From NCBI RefSeq assembly GCF_029024925.1, contig NZ_CP118962.1:1582001-1646000 (forward strand): a DNA stretch of 64,000 nucleotides, read 5' to 3'. The stretch comes from Enterococcus faecalis. Its GTDB lineage: Bacteria; Bacillota; Bacilli; Lactobacillales; Enterococcaceae. This document shows, piece after piece, positions 56,657 to 64,000 of the stretch (its first letter is position 1; every line of letters begins with the position of its first letter). A program made the position numbers and the translations under genes. The notes beneath the pieces were generated by a model, which saw only the letters and a list, made by a program, of their open reading frames with translations, had not been told where the DNA came from and searched no databases.

Positions 56657-57991
56657 GAGTGTAAAATATTTTGTGTAAATAGAAAAAAGAAAGTCCCTTC
56701 TGTAGAATAGAGTTACCACAACACATTCACAGAAGAGAGGACTTCCCTATGAACGATTTTACTACAGAAATTCTAAAGACTCTAGCGAACAAAGGCGATT
56801 TGAATGAATTATTCCGTGTCCATTTGGAGAAAGCAGTCAATACGCTTCTCAAAACGGAGTTAACGGCTTTCCTCGATTACGAAAAGTATGATCGCATTGG
56901 TTTTAACACGGGTAATTCTCGTAACGGCTCCTATGACCGTACGGTCAAGACCGAGTATGGGGAACTTCATCTCCAGATTCCGCGCGACCGCAATGGCGAG
57001 TTCAAGCAACAGACTGTTCCTGCTTATAGACGGACGAATGACACGTTAGAGGAGACCGTCATTCACCTCTTCCGAAAAGGTATTACCATGTCGGAAATCG
57101 CAGACTTGATTGAGAAAATGTATGGGCATCACTACACGCCCCAAACCATGTCCAATATAACAAAATCATTTACAGAAGAGGTAACGGCGTTTAAAGGGCG
57201 GGAGCTTCATGACCGTTATGCCGCTATTTATATGGACGCAACGTATATTCCGTTAAAGCGGAAAACCGTCGCCAAGGAAGCCATTCATATCGCAGTTGGC
57301 ATTCGCCCGGACGGATCAAAGGAAGTATTGAGCTATGCGATTGCACCGACTGAATCCATCACGATTTGGGAGGAAATTTTATTGGACCTTCAAGAGCGCG
57401 GTTTGAAAAATGGCCTCCTGTTCATCACGGATGGCTTAAAGGGGATGGTAGGAGCGATTAGTCGGTTCTATCCCAAAGCTCGTTTTCAACATTGTTGTGT
57501 ACACGTTTCCCGTAATATCAGTCACAAAGTGCGTGTCGATGATCGTAAGGAAGTCTGTGATGATTTTAAAATGGTGTATCAAACCTCATCTAAAAAGGTG
57601 GCGTTGGAAGCACGTGGTGCTTTTGCGGAAAAATGGAAAACCAGCTATCCAAAAGTGGTTGAATCGATTCTTTCGAACGATCACTTGCTCACTTTCTATG
57701 ATTTCCCCTTGGCCATACGCAAGAGTATTTATTCTACGAACTTGATTGAATCCTTTAATAAGCAAATCAAGAAATACAGCCACCGCAAGGAACAGTTCCA
57801 AAACGAAGAGTCGATGGAACGTTTCTTAGTCTCGTCTTTTGATACTTACAACCAAAAATTCCTAGGTCGCAGTCATAAAGGCTTTCAACAGGCCGAAGGC
57901 GAACTTGAACAAATGCTAAGCCAACTGATTGAGAATTAGAAACAATCTGCAGTAGGGAAGAATCATTTACACAAAATTATTGACGCTCCCA
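56654..57991 (+). mobile_element. IS256-family insertion sequence (copy C), intact
   Basis: Terminal repeats GAGAGTGTAAAATATTTTGT (from 56,654) and, inverted, GGGAGCGTCAATAATTTTGT (ending about 57,991) bound a 1.34-kb element with a complete transposase. The remnant at 40,078-40,231 is from another copy of the same element in the opposite direction. Confidence 0.85.
56749..57939 (+). CDS. IS256-family transposase (copy C)
   Basis: A complete 396-residue transposase of the IS256/mutator family. DDE residues appear in IYMDATYIPLKR (Asp), FITDGLKGMVGA (Asp) and YSTNLIESFNKQ (Glu), with CCVHVSRNISHK between. ATG 56,749 follows AGAGAGGAC. It is probably active and recent: its G+C content is higher than the surrounding cargo. 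Confidence 0.9.
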   Translation: MNDFTTEILKTLANKGDLNELFRVHLEKAVNTLLKTELTAFLDYEKYDRIGFNTGNSRNGSYDRTVKTEYGELHLQIPRDRNGEFKQQTVPAYRRTNDTLEETVIHLFRKGITMSEIADLIEKMYGHHYTPQTMSNITKSFTEEVTAFKGRELHDRYAAIYMDATYIPLKRKTVAKEAIHIAVGIRPDGSKEVLSYAIAPTESITIWEEILLDLQERGLKNGLLFITDGLKGMVGAISRFYPKARFQHCCVHVSRNISHKVRVDDRKEVCDDFKMVYQTSSKKVALEARGAFAEKWKTSYPKVVESILSNDHLLTFYDFPLAIRKSIYSTNLIESFNKQIKKYSHRKEQFQNEESMERFLVSSFDTYNQKFLGRSHKGFQQAEGELEQMLSQLIEN

Positions 57992-58043
57992 CAAGTTTAC
58001 AATGATTCATTCTTTCCTTGTTTTTTATATTCTCCTTAAAAAA

Positions 58044-58955
58044 TTATTCTCCATTAATAATTTTCCAATTTTCTTCTTTGTTTAACAATAGATTGTATTG
58101 AAAACTATTTGTCACCTTTTCAATTTCATTTAGGTATTTTACTACGATTTTTACTTGTACCGAACCGTCCTTTTCAAGATAAATAGGATTGGTTATTTCT
58201 ACAAATCTAAGATCGCTACTAACTTGGCTCATAGATTCATTTTCACTATAATACTCTAGCTCTTTTTCAGAAGCAGTTGGATAAAGTTTGAAAAATGTCT
58301 CTAGAAACTCAGTAATTTCTTGCGTTGTTTTTGCATCAATGTCAGAATCACTTTCTACTTGTTTTACTTCATATTTTGCCTTACCTGGCTTACTAATCAT
58401 AGTTGGTAAACTCGTCACTATATGATTTTCTTTTTCATCTTCAAATATCTTCACTCGATACGCAGAAGAAATTTGTTCTGACTTTTTCCCTTCTGTAATC
58501 TTTTGGTCTACTAAAAATGAAACGACAAAATCTTTCGAACGTTTTTCAACATCTAGAATTTTTACTGAGTTTACTTCTGAACTAGTGGGAATATCTACTC
58601 GAACCATATCTTGACTCAAAGCAAGGCCTTCTTCTGTAAGGTACTGTCCAAGATTACTCATTCTCTTTTCAATTACTTCCTTGTTATTCTTCCATGAAAA
58701 GTATTCTTTCACAAAATTCTTTGTAAAACTTTCAACTCCAGAAGTATTTATTACTTTTTCTTTTACAACCATTTTTACGTGAGTTGTATGCTGATCAATG
58801 GCGGTGAAATTTTTGTAGATACCAAAAGCAAGACTACATGACAGTAAAAGCCAAAGGGCAAGCACCATTTTTCGATGCTTGCCCACTGAAATTGTCCGCT
58901 CTTTTTTCTTTTTTGACATCTTTTCCTTTTGAATCCGTTCAATTTTTATCTTCAT
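58044..58955 (-). CDS. Conjugative transposon protein Orf13 (TcpC family)
   Basis: A 303-residue bitopic membrane protein: basic N-terminus, a helix at residues 29-47 (MVLALWLLLSCSLAFGIY), then two NTF2-like extracellular domains (about 75-190 and 205-300). It matches Tn916 Orf13/TcpC, a component of the type IV conjugation channel on the cell face. ATG 58,953-58,955 follows AGAGGAA. It is last of the conjugation genes in transcription order, 18 bases after orf14. An IS256 element ends 52 bases beyond its stop. Confidence 0.85.
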   Translation of the reverse strand: MKIKIERIQKEKMSKKKKERTISVGKHRKMVLALWLLLSCSLAFGIYKNFTAIDQHTTHVKMVVKEKVINTSGVESFTKNFVKEYFSWKNNKEVIEKRMSNLGQYLTEEGLALSQDMVRVDIPTSSEVNSVKILDVEKRSKDFVVSFLVDQKITEGKKSEQISSAYRVKIFEDEKENHIVTSLPTMISKPGKAKYEVKQVESDSDIDAKTTQEITEFLETFFKLYPTASEKELEYYSENESMSQVSSDLRFVEITNPIYLEKDGSVQVKIVVKYLNEIEKVTNSFQYNLLLNKEENWKIINGE

Positions 58956-58973
58956 TATTTTTCCTCTTTTCTC

Positions 58974-59978
58974 TTAATTGTATCGGCCGGCTCCAATCAG
59001 ATGCTGCTGCCAATAGCTTTCTGTAAGATTCGTCCAACCCACTGGATTTCCTGCGTGAAACATGCGATTCTCTCCTGCATAAATACCTACATGAGTCACA
59101 TAAGTACCGGCATCATAGGTTGAGTGAAAGAAAATTAAATCACCAGGTTTGGCATCTTTTAAGTCAATATGAGTCATGACATCATACTGATCTTGAGCCA
59201 CCCGGGGAAGTTTCAGACCAACTTTGGCATAACACCACTGGGTCAATCCACTACAATCAAAACCCGTTGCGGGACTCGAACCGCCAAATACGTAGGCAGT
59301 ACCTTCATACTTAAAAGCCTCGTCAAAAATCCCTTGGACTGTTTTATCATCAAACTGTGTCGTGGTCAGGTATTGCTTCACTAATAGGCAATAAAACATA
59401 TTGCCATAGTTATAGCGCCACCCGCCATTTTCTTTAATCGCTATTGGGTTGGGGTAGTCTACTTTTTGACCACCCGATTTTTCCTTTGAAAATGATTCGG
59501 CTAAAGTAAAACTATGCTTCTTCCCGTTTTTTGCGACATAATTCAAATAGCCGCCACCATAGTTATAGGCTTGAATAATACTATCTTGATCACACCCTAG
59601 TTCTTTGGAGCTCTTAACCAAGGAAGCAAAATAAATACATCCCTGCTTGATAGATGCTTCGGTACTTAATGAATTTGGTGGTAAACCCGCAGACTCAGAA
59701 CTTTGCATGACGTCCTCCATTGTGCCACCAGATTCAACTTGGATGATTGCCAAAAGAATTGGTACATAGTCTAATATGTCCGATTCTTTAGCATATTTTT
59801 CAACCATTGAGCGATGTTTCAAGACTTCTTCTGAGACACTATTGCCACCAGGAGAAATACCAGAAGTACCACTCCCCTCACTATCTTCCCCAAACAATAA
59901 GCTCACACACATCAAGATGCCCATAAAAGAGAGCATCAACATGGTTAACGAAATGACACTCAATTCTTTTAAATTCAT
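58974..59978 (-). CDS. Bifunctional cell-wall hydrolase Orf14 (CwlT-like)
   Basis: A 334-residue secreted or membrane-anchored hydrolase that opens the wall for the conjugation channel. A signal/anchor helix (8-29) is followed by a lysozyme-like domain (about 65-185; catalytic Glu in AIIQVESGG, and YNYGGGYLNY) and an NlpC/P60 domain (about 215-334) with Cys in GFDCSGLTQ, His in YVTHVGIYAG and third residue His in FHAGNP. This two-domain layout equals Tn916 Orf14 and CwlT of ICEBs1. Its ATG overlaps the orf15 TGA (ATGA). It looks intact. Confidence 0.92.
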   Translation of the reverse strand: MNLKELSVISLTMLMLSFMGILMCVSLLFGEDSEGSGTSGISPGGNSVSEEVLKHRSMVEKYAKESDILDYVPILLAIIQVESGGTMEDVMQSSESAGLPPNSLSTEASIKQGCIYFASLVKSSKELGCDQDSIIQAYNYGGGYLNYVAKNGKKHSFTLAESFSKEKSGGQKVDYPNPIAIKENGGWRYNYGNMFYCLLVKQYLTTTQFDDKTVQGIFDEAFKYEGTAYVFGGSSPATGFDCSGLTQWCYAKVGLKLPRVAQDQYDVMTHIDLKDAKPGDLIFFHSTYDAGTYVTHVGIYAGENRMFHAGNPVGWTNLTESYWQQHLIGAGRYN

Positions 59979-62098
59979 TTTTTATCACCCGACTTTGGTT
60001 TTGGACGAGCCTTCATTATTCTTTGTACTTTTTGATTGGCTCTCTTCGGAAGAGTAGATCGTTGCTTAACTTGCTGGAAAGAATTTTTCTTACTTAATAG
60101 TTGGTTATTCTCTCTCGCAACCAAATTCTGTTTAACAAGTCTTCTCCTTACCTCAGAATTCGGTTTTACCATCACAATCCGTTTTGGAAGTTCATTTTTC
60201 AGTATCCTATCCTTCTGAGGTTTTGGATCCTCTTTTATCGAAACATTACTTCTTCTTTTTCCATGACGGTCTGTTACTTCGCCCAAGTTTTTTCGCTTTT
60301 CATCCATTTTCTCATCTCTGCGTTGTCGTTGTTTGTCTCGCAGCTTCTCTCGATCTGCTTTTTCTTGAACAAGCCCTCGCTTAAATTCTTTCGGTGCTTT
60401 TTTCGTCTTTTCCAGACCTTTATGGAGGATGTATTTCAAGTTGGTCGGCGTATTCCGTACCTGATCCTTTACTTGTTTTGCCTTATCTTTCACCAAAGCC
60501 TGGGTATCCAGAACTTTGCCTATTTTTCTCCCAGTCAAATTCATTCGGGATTGTTTCTTATTATTTGAAATTGGATTCTCCTTAGCCGAGTCTGAGGATA
60601 CCTCGCGATCGTTAGGTAATCGTGAATTCTTTCGTAGAGAAGAATCGGATGGCTTAAATTTGGGTTTTGATTGTTCCTTTGCCAACTTATTCCCAACTGC
60701 TGCAGCACCGCCAAAAGCCAGAGTTCGGCCCACATTTCGATTGAGTTGCCGCAATTTACGGTTCATCAACATTTGCGGTCTTCGCATGACCCGTCTGCCC
60801 ATTGACTGACTGTCATTACTCTGAAGGTTGAACATACTCATAATGTCACCCAATTTGAAATAGATACCGGCAAAGGTCACAATTTGTAGAAAAGCTACCA
60901 TAAAGAAGGGATAGGTAGCCGAAATATTGAAAAACATCGTAGAAATACTGAATGCAGTCGTAATCACCAAGGTGACACCCGCTCGCATCATAATCGTATT
61001 GAATAAACGAATAATCGCCATCTTGCCCAAACTCTCATAAGTCGGCAACATGGACAATAAGAAACTAATTGGCAGAAACATCGCAAAGATAATGAAGAGA
61101 ATTTGCGAGAACAACATAATCCCTGTTAGAAGAAAAACAAAGAAGGAAATGCCAATATTGAACAATACCAAAAAGACCACGATCCCTAAACGGTTCATGG
61201 TCTTGGTAATACTGAGATTCGCATTGTCATTGTCTTCAATCTCTGCCTTGACCGCTTCTTCCCGATCTTTGCCTTTGTTTTCATCTGGACTCACAGATAG
61301 AATCTTGTTGACCCGGTCTTCACCAATTTCTTCTATGTTGGAATCATCAAATTGCAGTAGTAACCAAGGTTGTTGGACTTGAATCGAAAACAAACTATCC
61401 CGAATCAAATCCACACTATCTTTTCCTTGGCTTTCTGAATTGGGTACAACGATCTCGGTTCCAAGGGTAAGGGCCGCTTCACTAACATCTGAGCTAAAGT
61501 CATTGATTTTTGTGATATAGGTAGGCGCATAAGCAATGAACGAACCCGATAGTAGAAAAATCATCACAAAATTAATCACGGCTCGAACTGCTTTCGTGGT
61601 TTCTCGTTTTAATAATCCGGTATACGCCACATACACCCCCAGAGCTAAAATCATCAATAATAGAAACCCAAAATAAAATCCGGAGGTCTGGAGTCCATTT
61701 TCAGTAATATCAGCCAATGTTTGGATATTCTTTCCAATACTTTCAGCCGTATCCGAAATGAAATCTAATTTATAGGCTTCTTGAACCACATAACCCGTGG
61801 CGTTCGACAAATACAAACTCACCGTCCAAATGAAATTAGTAATGGCATAAAGACCATACATCACGCTTTTCCCTAAGCCATCACCCCAATTCCAAGGCAA
61901 CCAATCCCAAGAGCTATCCACAAAGAAATCTAGTTGATAGTTGTTCAGTGAATATTTGGAATATAGATTTCCTGATTCAACTGTATCATCAACTAGCCCT
62001 GTCGCCTCGGCTACCGTACCAACTAAACTCAATAGAACTATCAGAGTGAGTATGCTAATAAAAACGATTCCCACAATCCGAAAAAGTTTCTTTTTCAT
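59975..62098 (-). CDS. Conjugation membrane channel protein Orf15 (VirB6/TrbL-like)
   Basis: A 707-residue polytopic membrane protein. About eight helices lie in the first 430 residues, followed by a strongly basic cytoplasmic tail (about 450-707) full of Lys/Arg repeats (KDKAKQVKDQVRN, then REKLRDKQRQRRDEKMDEKRKN). This is the layout of Tn916 Orf15, a VirB6-like channel component. I choose ATG 62,096-62,098, four bases after the orf16 stop, with GGAG seven bases upstream; a 21-codon extension overlaps orf16. It is translationally coupled to both neighbours. Confidence 0.88.
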   Translation of the reverse strand: MKKKLFRIVGIVFISILTLIVLLSLVGTVAEATGLVDDTVESGNLYSKYSLNNYQLDFFVDSSWDWLPWNWGDGLGKSVMYGLYAITNFIWTVSLYLSNATGYVVQEAYKLDFISDTAESIGKNIQTLADITENGLQTSGFYFGFLLLMILALGVYVAYTGLLKRETTKAVRAVINFVMIFLLSGSFIAYAPTYITKINDFSSDVSEAALTLGTEIVVPNSESQGKDSVDLIRDSLFSIQVQQPWLLLQFDDSNIEEIGEDRVNKILSVSPDENKGKDREEAVKAEIEDNDNANLSITKTMNRLGIVVFLVLFNIGISFFVFLLTGIMLFSQILFIIFAMFLPISFLLSMLPTYESLGKMAIIRLFNTIMMRAGVTLVITTAFSISTMFFNISATYPFFMVAFLQIVTFAGIYFKLGDIMSMFNLQSNDSQSMGRRVMRRPQMLMNRKLRQLNRNVGRTLAFGGAAAVGNKLAKEQSKPKFKPSDSSLRKNSRLPNDREVSSDSAKENPISNNKKQSRMNLTGRKIGKVLDTQALVKDKAKQVKDQVRNTPTNLKYILHKGLEKTKKAPKEFKRGLVQEKADREKLRDKQRQRRDEKMDEKRKNLGEVTDRHGKRRSNVSIKEDPKPQKDRILKNELPKRIVMVKPNSEVRRRLVKQNLVARENNQLLSKKNSFQQVKQRSTLPKRANQKVQRIMKARPKPKSGDKK

Positions 62099-62102
62099 CC
62101 CC

Positions 62103-64000
62103 TCACTCCATTCTCTCTTGAACAGGTGGACGGGTATCAAAGGCATGGAAGAGTTCTTCAAAGACTGGATGTACCTGAACCACGCCTACCCGACCATACA
62201 AATCCTGCATCAAGCATTGGCCGTTTTCCAAATCTCGTAGGCGTTTTTGATTACTTTCATCTTCTTGATCCAACCCAAAAAATTCCAAAGTCTTCTTGAT
62301 TTCATGAATATCGGTACTACGAAAAGCAAATTTCAATCCGATATTATTCTTCAAGCGTTCATCCAGTAAATCGTCACTATTTTGCGTGACAAAGTAAACA
62401 CCGGCATTCATGGCCCGACCAGCACGAACGAGCTTATTTGAAAGGGTCTTTCCTTGAGCCACTTGAAGAAAACTCCAAGCCTCATCCAGGTCCACAATCT
62501 TGAAGATTTCTCGATTACTATGGATAAAATCCAAGGCAAACGTGGAAATGACGATTAGCATAGAGACACTTAGCAACTCCATCGTGGTATATTCTTCAAA
62601 AGTGGTTTCTGCATCTGGTAAAACCAAATCCGCTACTTGAATGATATTCAACTGCTTATCTAAACTAATTGATTGGGTAATCGAACCATCTGAGAAAAGC
62701 AAATGGGCAAAATCATAATCGGTAAAGGACTCGATATGATCGGCGATATTTTCCGCGACTGGAGAGTTCTCCTTTCGAAGCTCATTAATGACTTGCAGCA
62801 ATCCTCGTTGATCACTTTGGGTAACCGTCCGAATGGCTTTGCGCAATACTGGAAACTTCTCCCCATCCCGACTGGAAATTCCTGTTAAAAAAGTCAGGAT
62901 ATCAATTGCTAAACTTTCTGAATCTTTCTTTTTCTTCATAATCACATAAGGATCAAGTAAGCCTTGATTTTCTGGTTTACTAGTCAAGTTGAGAATATTG
63001 ATTTCATCCGCAATTTCTGGCAAGTTTTCTTTCCAACCACCTCGTTCTCCTTTTGGATCGACAATCACAGCTTGGCCACCAAAAAGAACAGCATAGTAGA
63101 CCAAGAGATTGTTACTAAAGGATTTTCCGCCACCGAGTGAACCAAGGAACGCAGCAGCCAAAGCATTGGTAACTGAACCCTTGACCCCTTGTGAAGCTAA
63201 TGCCGGTTTCAGGTAAACATTCCGCCCCGTATCTACATTGTAGCCAAAGTAGATGCCTTCTAATTCCCCTAGCTTTTGAGTAGCCCCAAAACCAAGTCCC
63301 GCTAAAAAGTCAGAAGTAACATATTGGATATAATCGTTCATATAGCGTTTGCTTGAGGGCAAGAATTCTTCATGTAGCCCCATCATATCGCCAAAGGGTC
63401 GGACTAGTTTTACATTAGTATCATCATAAAAATCGAACACTTCATCACAACGGCGTTTTAATTCATCCACGGATTCCGCACTCACTCGAACTACATAACT
63501 TAATTTGTACATCGACTCCTTGGATTGATCCAAGGTAGTTTCCAACTCATTTACTGAATCCAAAGCATCTAAGACATTGGAATTTGTCTCATTATCGGAT
63601 TGGTAGGCATGGTTGTCTAAATCTTTCAGTTCTTTTTTCTTATTGCGAACAGTGGCAAGAGCTTTTTTATTGGTCACAATCTCCACATTCATTGAAGTAT
63701 CAATGGGAAAAGTGAATTGTTGTTGCTGGTAATAAAAAAGTTCTGAAGAAGGAAACTCCATCTCCCCTACAATCGTATTGATTGTCAAATAGGCTACATA
63801 CGATTCATGATTTTCATGTTCCATGCGTAAGTACCGAGGATTTTCTTCAATCAAGCAACGACTAGGATGTAATAAATCATAACGTTTCACCAGCGTTTCT
63901 GATTTTAGCTTTTTCTTTGGTAGCTGAAATTCATATTCTTCAAACGGTGTGCCTTTTTCGCCATAAATATGTTCAATTAAATACGTCAGATCACTCGGTG
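62103..64000 (-). CDS. Conjugation ATPase Orf16 (VirB4-like), N-terminus outside window
   Basis: The frame is open from the right edge (LTYLIEHIYGEKGTPFEEYE, then FQLPKKKLKSETL, then KRYDLLHPSRC) to TGA 62,103, over 630 residues. A GTG at 63,888-63,890 is not the start because coding clearly continues upstream. It is a VirB4-class ATPase: Walker A in LGSLGGGKSFSNN and Walker B in FKIVDLDEAWSFL, with VIVDPKGERGGW between and NSDDLLD downstream. Tn916 Orf16 is about 815 residues. It powers substrate transfer through the conjugation channel. It appears intact as far as visible. Confidence 0.92.
   Translation of the reverse strand, partial: PSDLTYLIEHIYGEKGTPFEEYEFQLPKKKLKSETLVKRYDLLHPSRCLIEENPRYLRMEHENHESYVAYLTINTIVGEMEFPSSELFYYQQQQFTFPIDTSMNVEIVTNKKALATVRNKKKELKDLDNHAYQSDNETNSNVLDALDSVNELETTLDQSKESMYKLSYVVRVSAESVDELKRRCDEVFDFYDDTNVKLVRPFGDMMGLHEEFLPSSKRYMNDYIQYVTSDFLAGLGFGATQKLGELEGIYFGYNVDTGRNVYLKPALASQGVKGSVTNALAAAFLGSLGGGKSFSNNLLVYYAVLFGGQAVIVDPKGERGGWKENLPEIADEINILNLTSKPENQGLLDPYVIMKKKKDSESLAIDILTFLTGISSRDGEKFPVLRKAIRTVTQSDQRGLLQVINELRKENSPVAENIADHIESFTDYDFAHLLFSDGSITQSISLDKQLNIIQVADLVLPDAETTFEEYTTMELLSVSMLIVISTFALDFIHSNREIFKIVDLDEAWSFLQVAQGKTLSNKLVRAGRAMNAGVYFVTQNSDDLLDERLKNNIGLKFAFRSTDIHEIKKTLEFFGLDQEDESNQKRLRDLENGQCLMQDLYGRVGVVQVHPVFEELFHAFDTRPPVQERME

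Larger units (their letters stand above)
30840..64000. mobile_element. Tn916-family integrative conjugative element (partial), rplS-inserted
   Basis: The right-end module (int, xis-like, Orf8-like, Orf7-like) lies at 30.9-33.6 kb and the conjugation genes orf13-orf16 at 58-64 kb, all on the minus strand in Tn916 order. Between them are 24 kb of cargo: a sugar-use module, pantothenate genes, an ABC/two-component locus, a mobilization relic and many insertion sequences. No tet(M) or orf9/orf10-like gene is seen. The far end lies beyond 64,000. Because conjugation genes up to orf16 look intact but much cargo is broken, the element may be mobile or may be fixed; missing genes outside the window decide this. 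Confidence 0.8.

Noticed and set aside
30985-58000. Explaining all cargo frameshifts as sequencing errors
   Set aside because: Some breaks are nonsense codons, a lost start codon and IS insertions, and the first 28 kb show no similar errors; a few homopolymer cases still deserve read checks.
63888-63890. GTG as the start of the VirB4-like gene
   Set aside because: The frame stays open to the window edge with convincing Orf16-like sequence, so the true start is outside.

Overview
The window is best explained as an Enterococcus faecalis chromosome segment (low GC, Firmicute ribosome-binding sites) running from the species backbone into a large integrated conjugative element. The gelatinase gene gelE, the serine protease gene sprE and the quorum-sensor gene fsrC in their usual order, plus a GH101 mucin glycosidase operon, make the species call confident. 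All function calls come from reading motifs; no database search was run.

Bases 1-29,300 are backbone with intact genes. They hold a DUF998 membrane protein, an AI-2E family exporter, a ten-gene operon for mucin core-1 O-glycan use (secreted GH101 endo-glycosidase, mannose-class PTS IIA/IID/IIC/IIB, GH35 beta-galactosidase, tagatose-6-P kinase, tagatose-1,6-bisP aldolase, AgaS deaminase, GntR regulator), two GT8 glycosyltransferases, an LTA-synthase family protein, an EmrB/QacA-type exporter, a LysR regulator, a metallo-beta-lactamase-fold hydrolase, sprE and gelE. The fsr quorum-sensing locus is then broken: fsrC lacks its 5' end and abuts an HD-domain gene with no fsrA or fsrB, which fits the known 23.9-kb fsr deletion. 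A polysaccharide deacetylase gene ends the backbone.

From about 30,840 to the window end is a Tn916-family integrative element. Its left end carries the last codons of ribosomal protein L19 (rplS), so I infer integration into the rplS 3' end. Integrase, excisionase-like, Orf8-like and sigma-like Orf7 genes lie at this end (30.9-33.6 kb). Orf13, Orf14, Orf15 and Orf16 conjugation genes lie at the other (58-64 kb, running off the window).

The 24 kb between these modules is cargo filled with insertion sequences and in decay. First comes a second GH35 gene with a frameshifted PTS IIC and a broken AraC regulator. Next is a very AT-rich, clostridium-like block: panD, frameshifted panC, panB, and panG split by an IS30 element. 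A locus in the order Vex1-Vex2-Vex3-VncR-VncS follows, split by an ISL3 remnant, then a redox lipoprotein with three poly-A frameshifts and the relic of a MobC mobilization gene with an oriT-like palindrome. At least nine transposase genes or remnants from IS256, IS3, IS30 and ISL3 families lie here.

Regulation visible in sequence: CcpA (cre) sites before the GH101, GH35, GntR and cargo PTS genes, a palindromic operator overlapping the gntR promoter, FsrA-like direct repeats before gelE, and a dispersed hairpin repeat downstream of three backbone genes.
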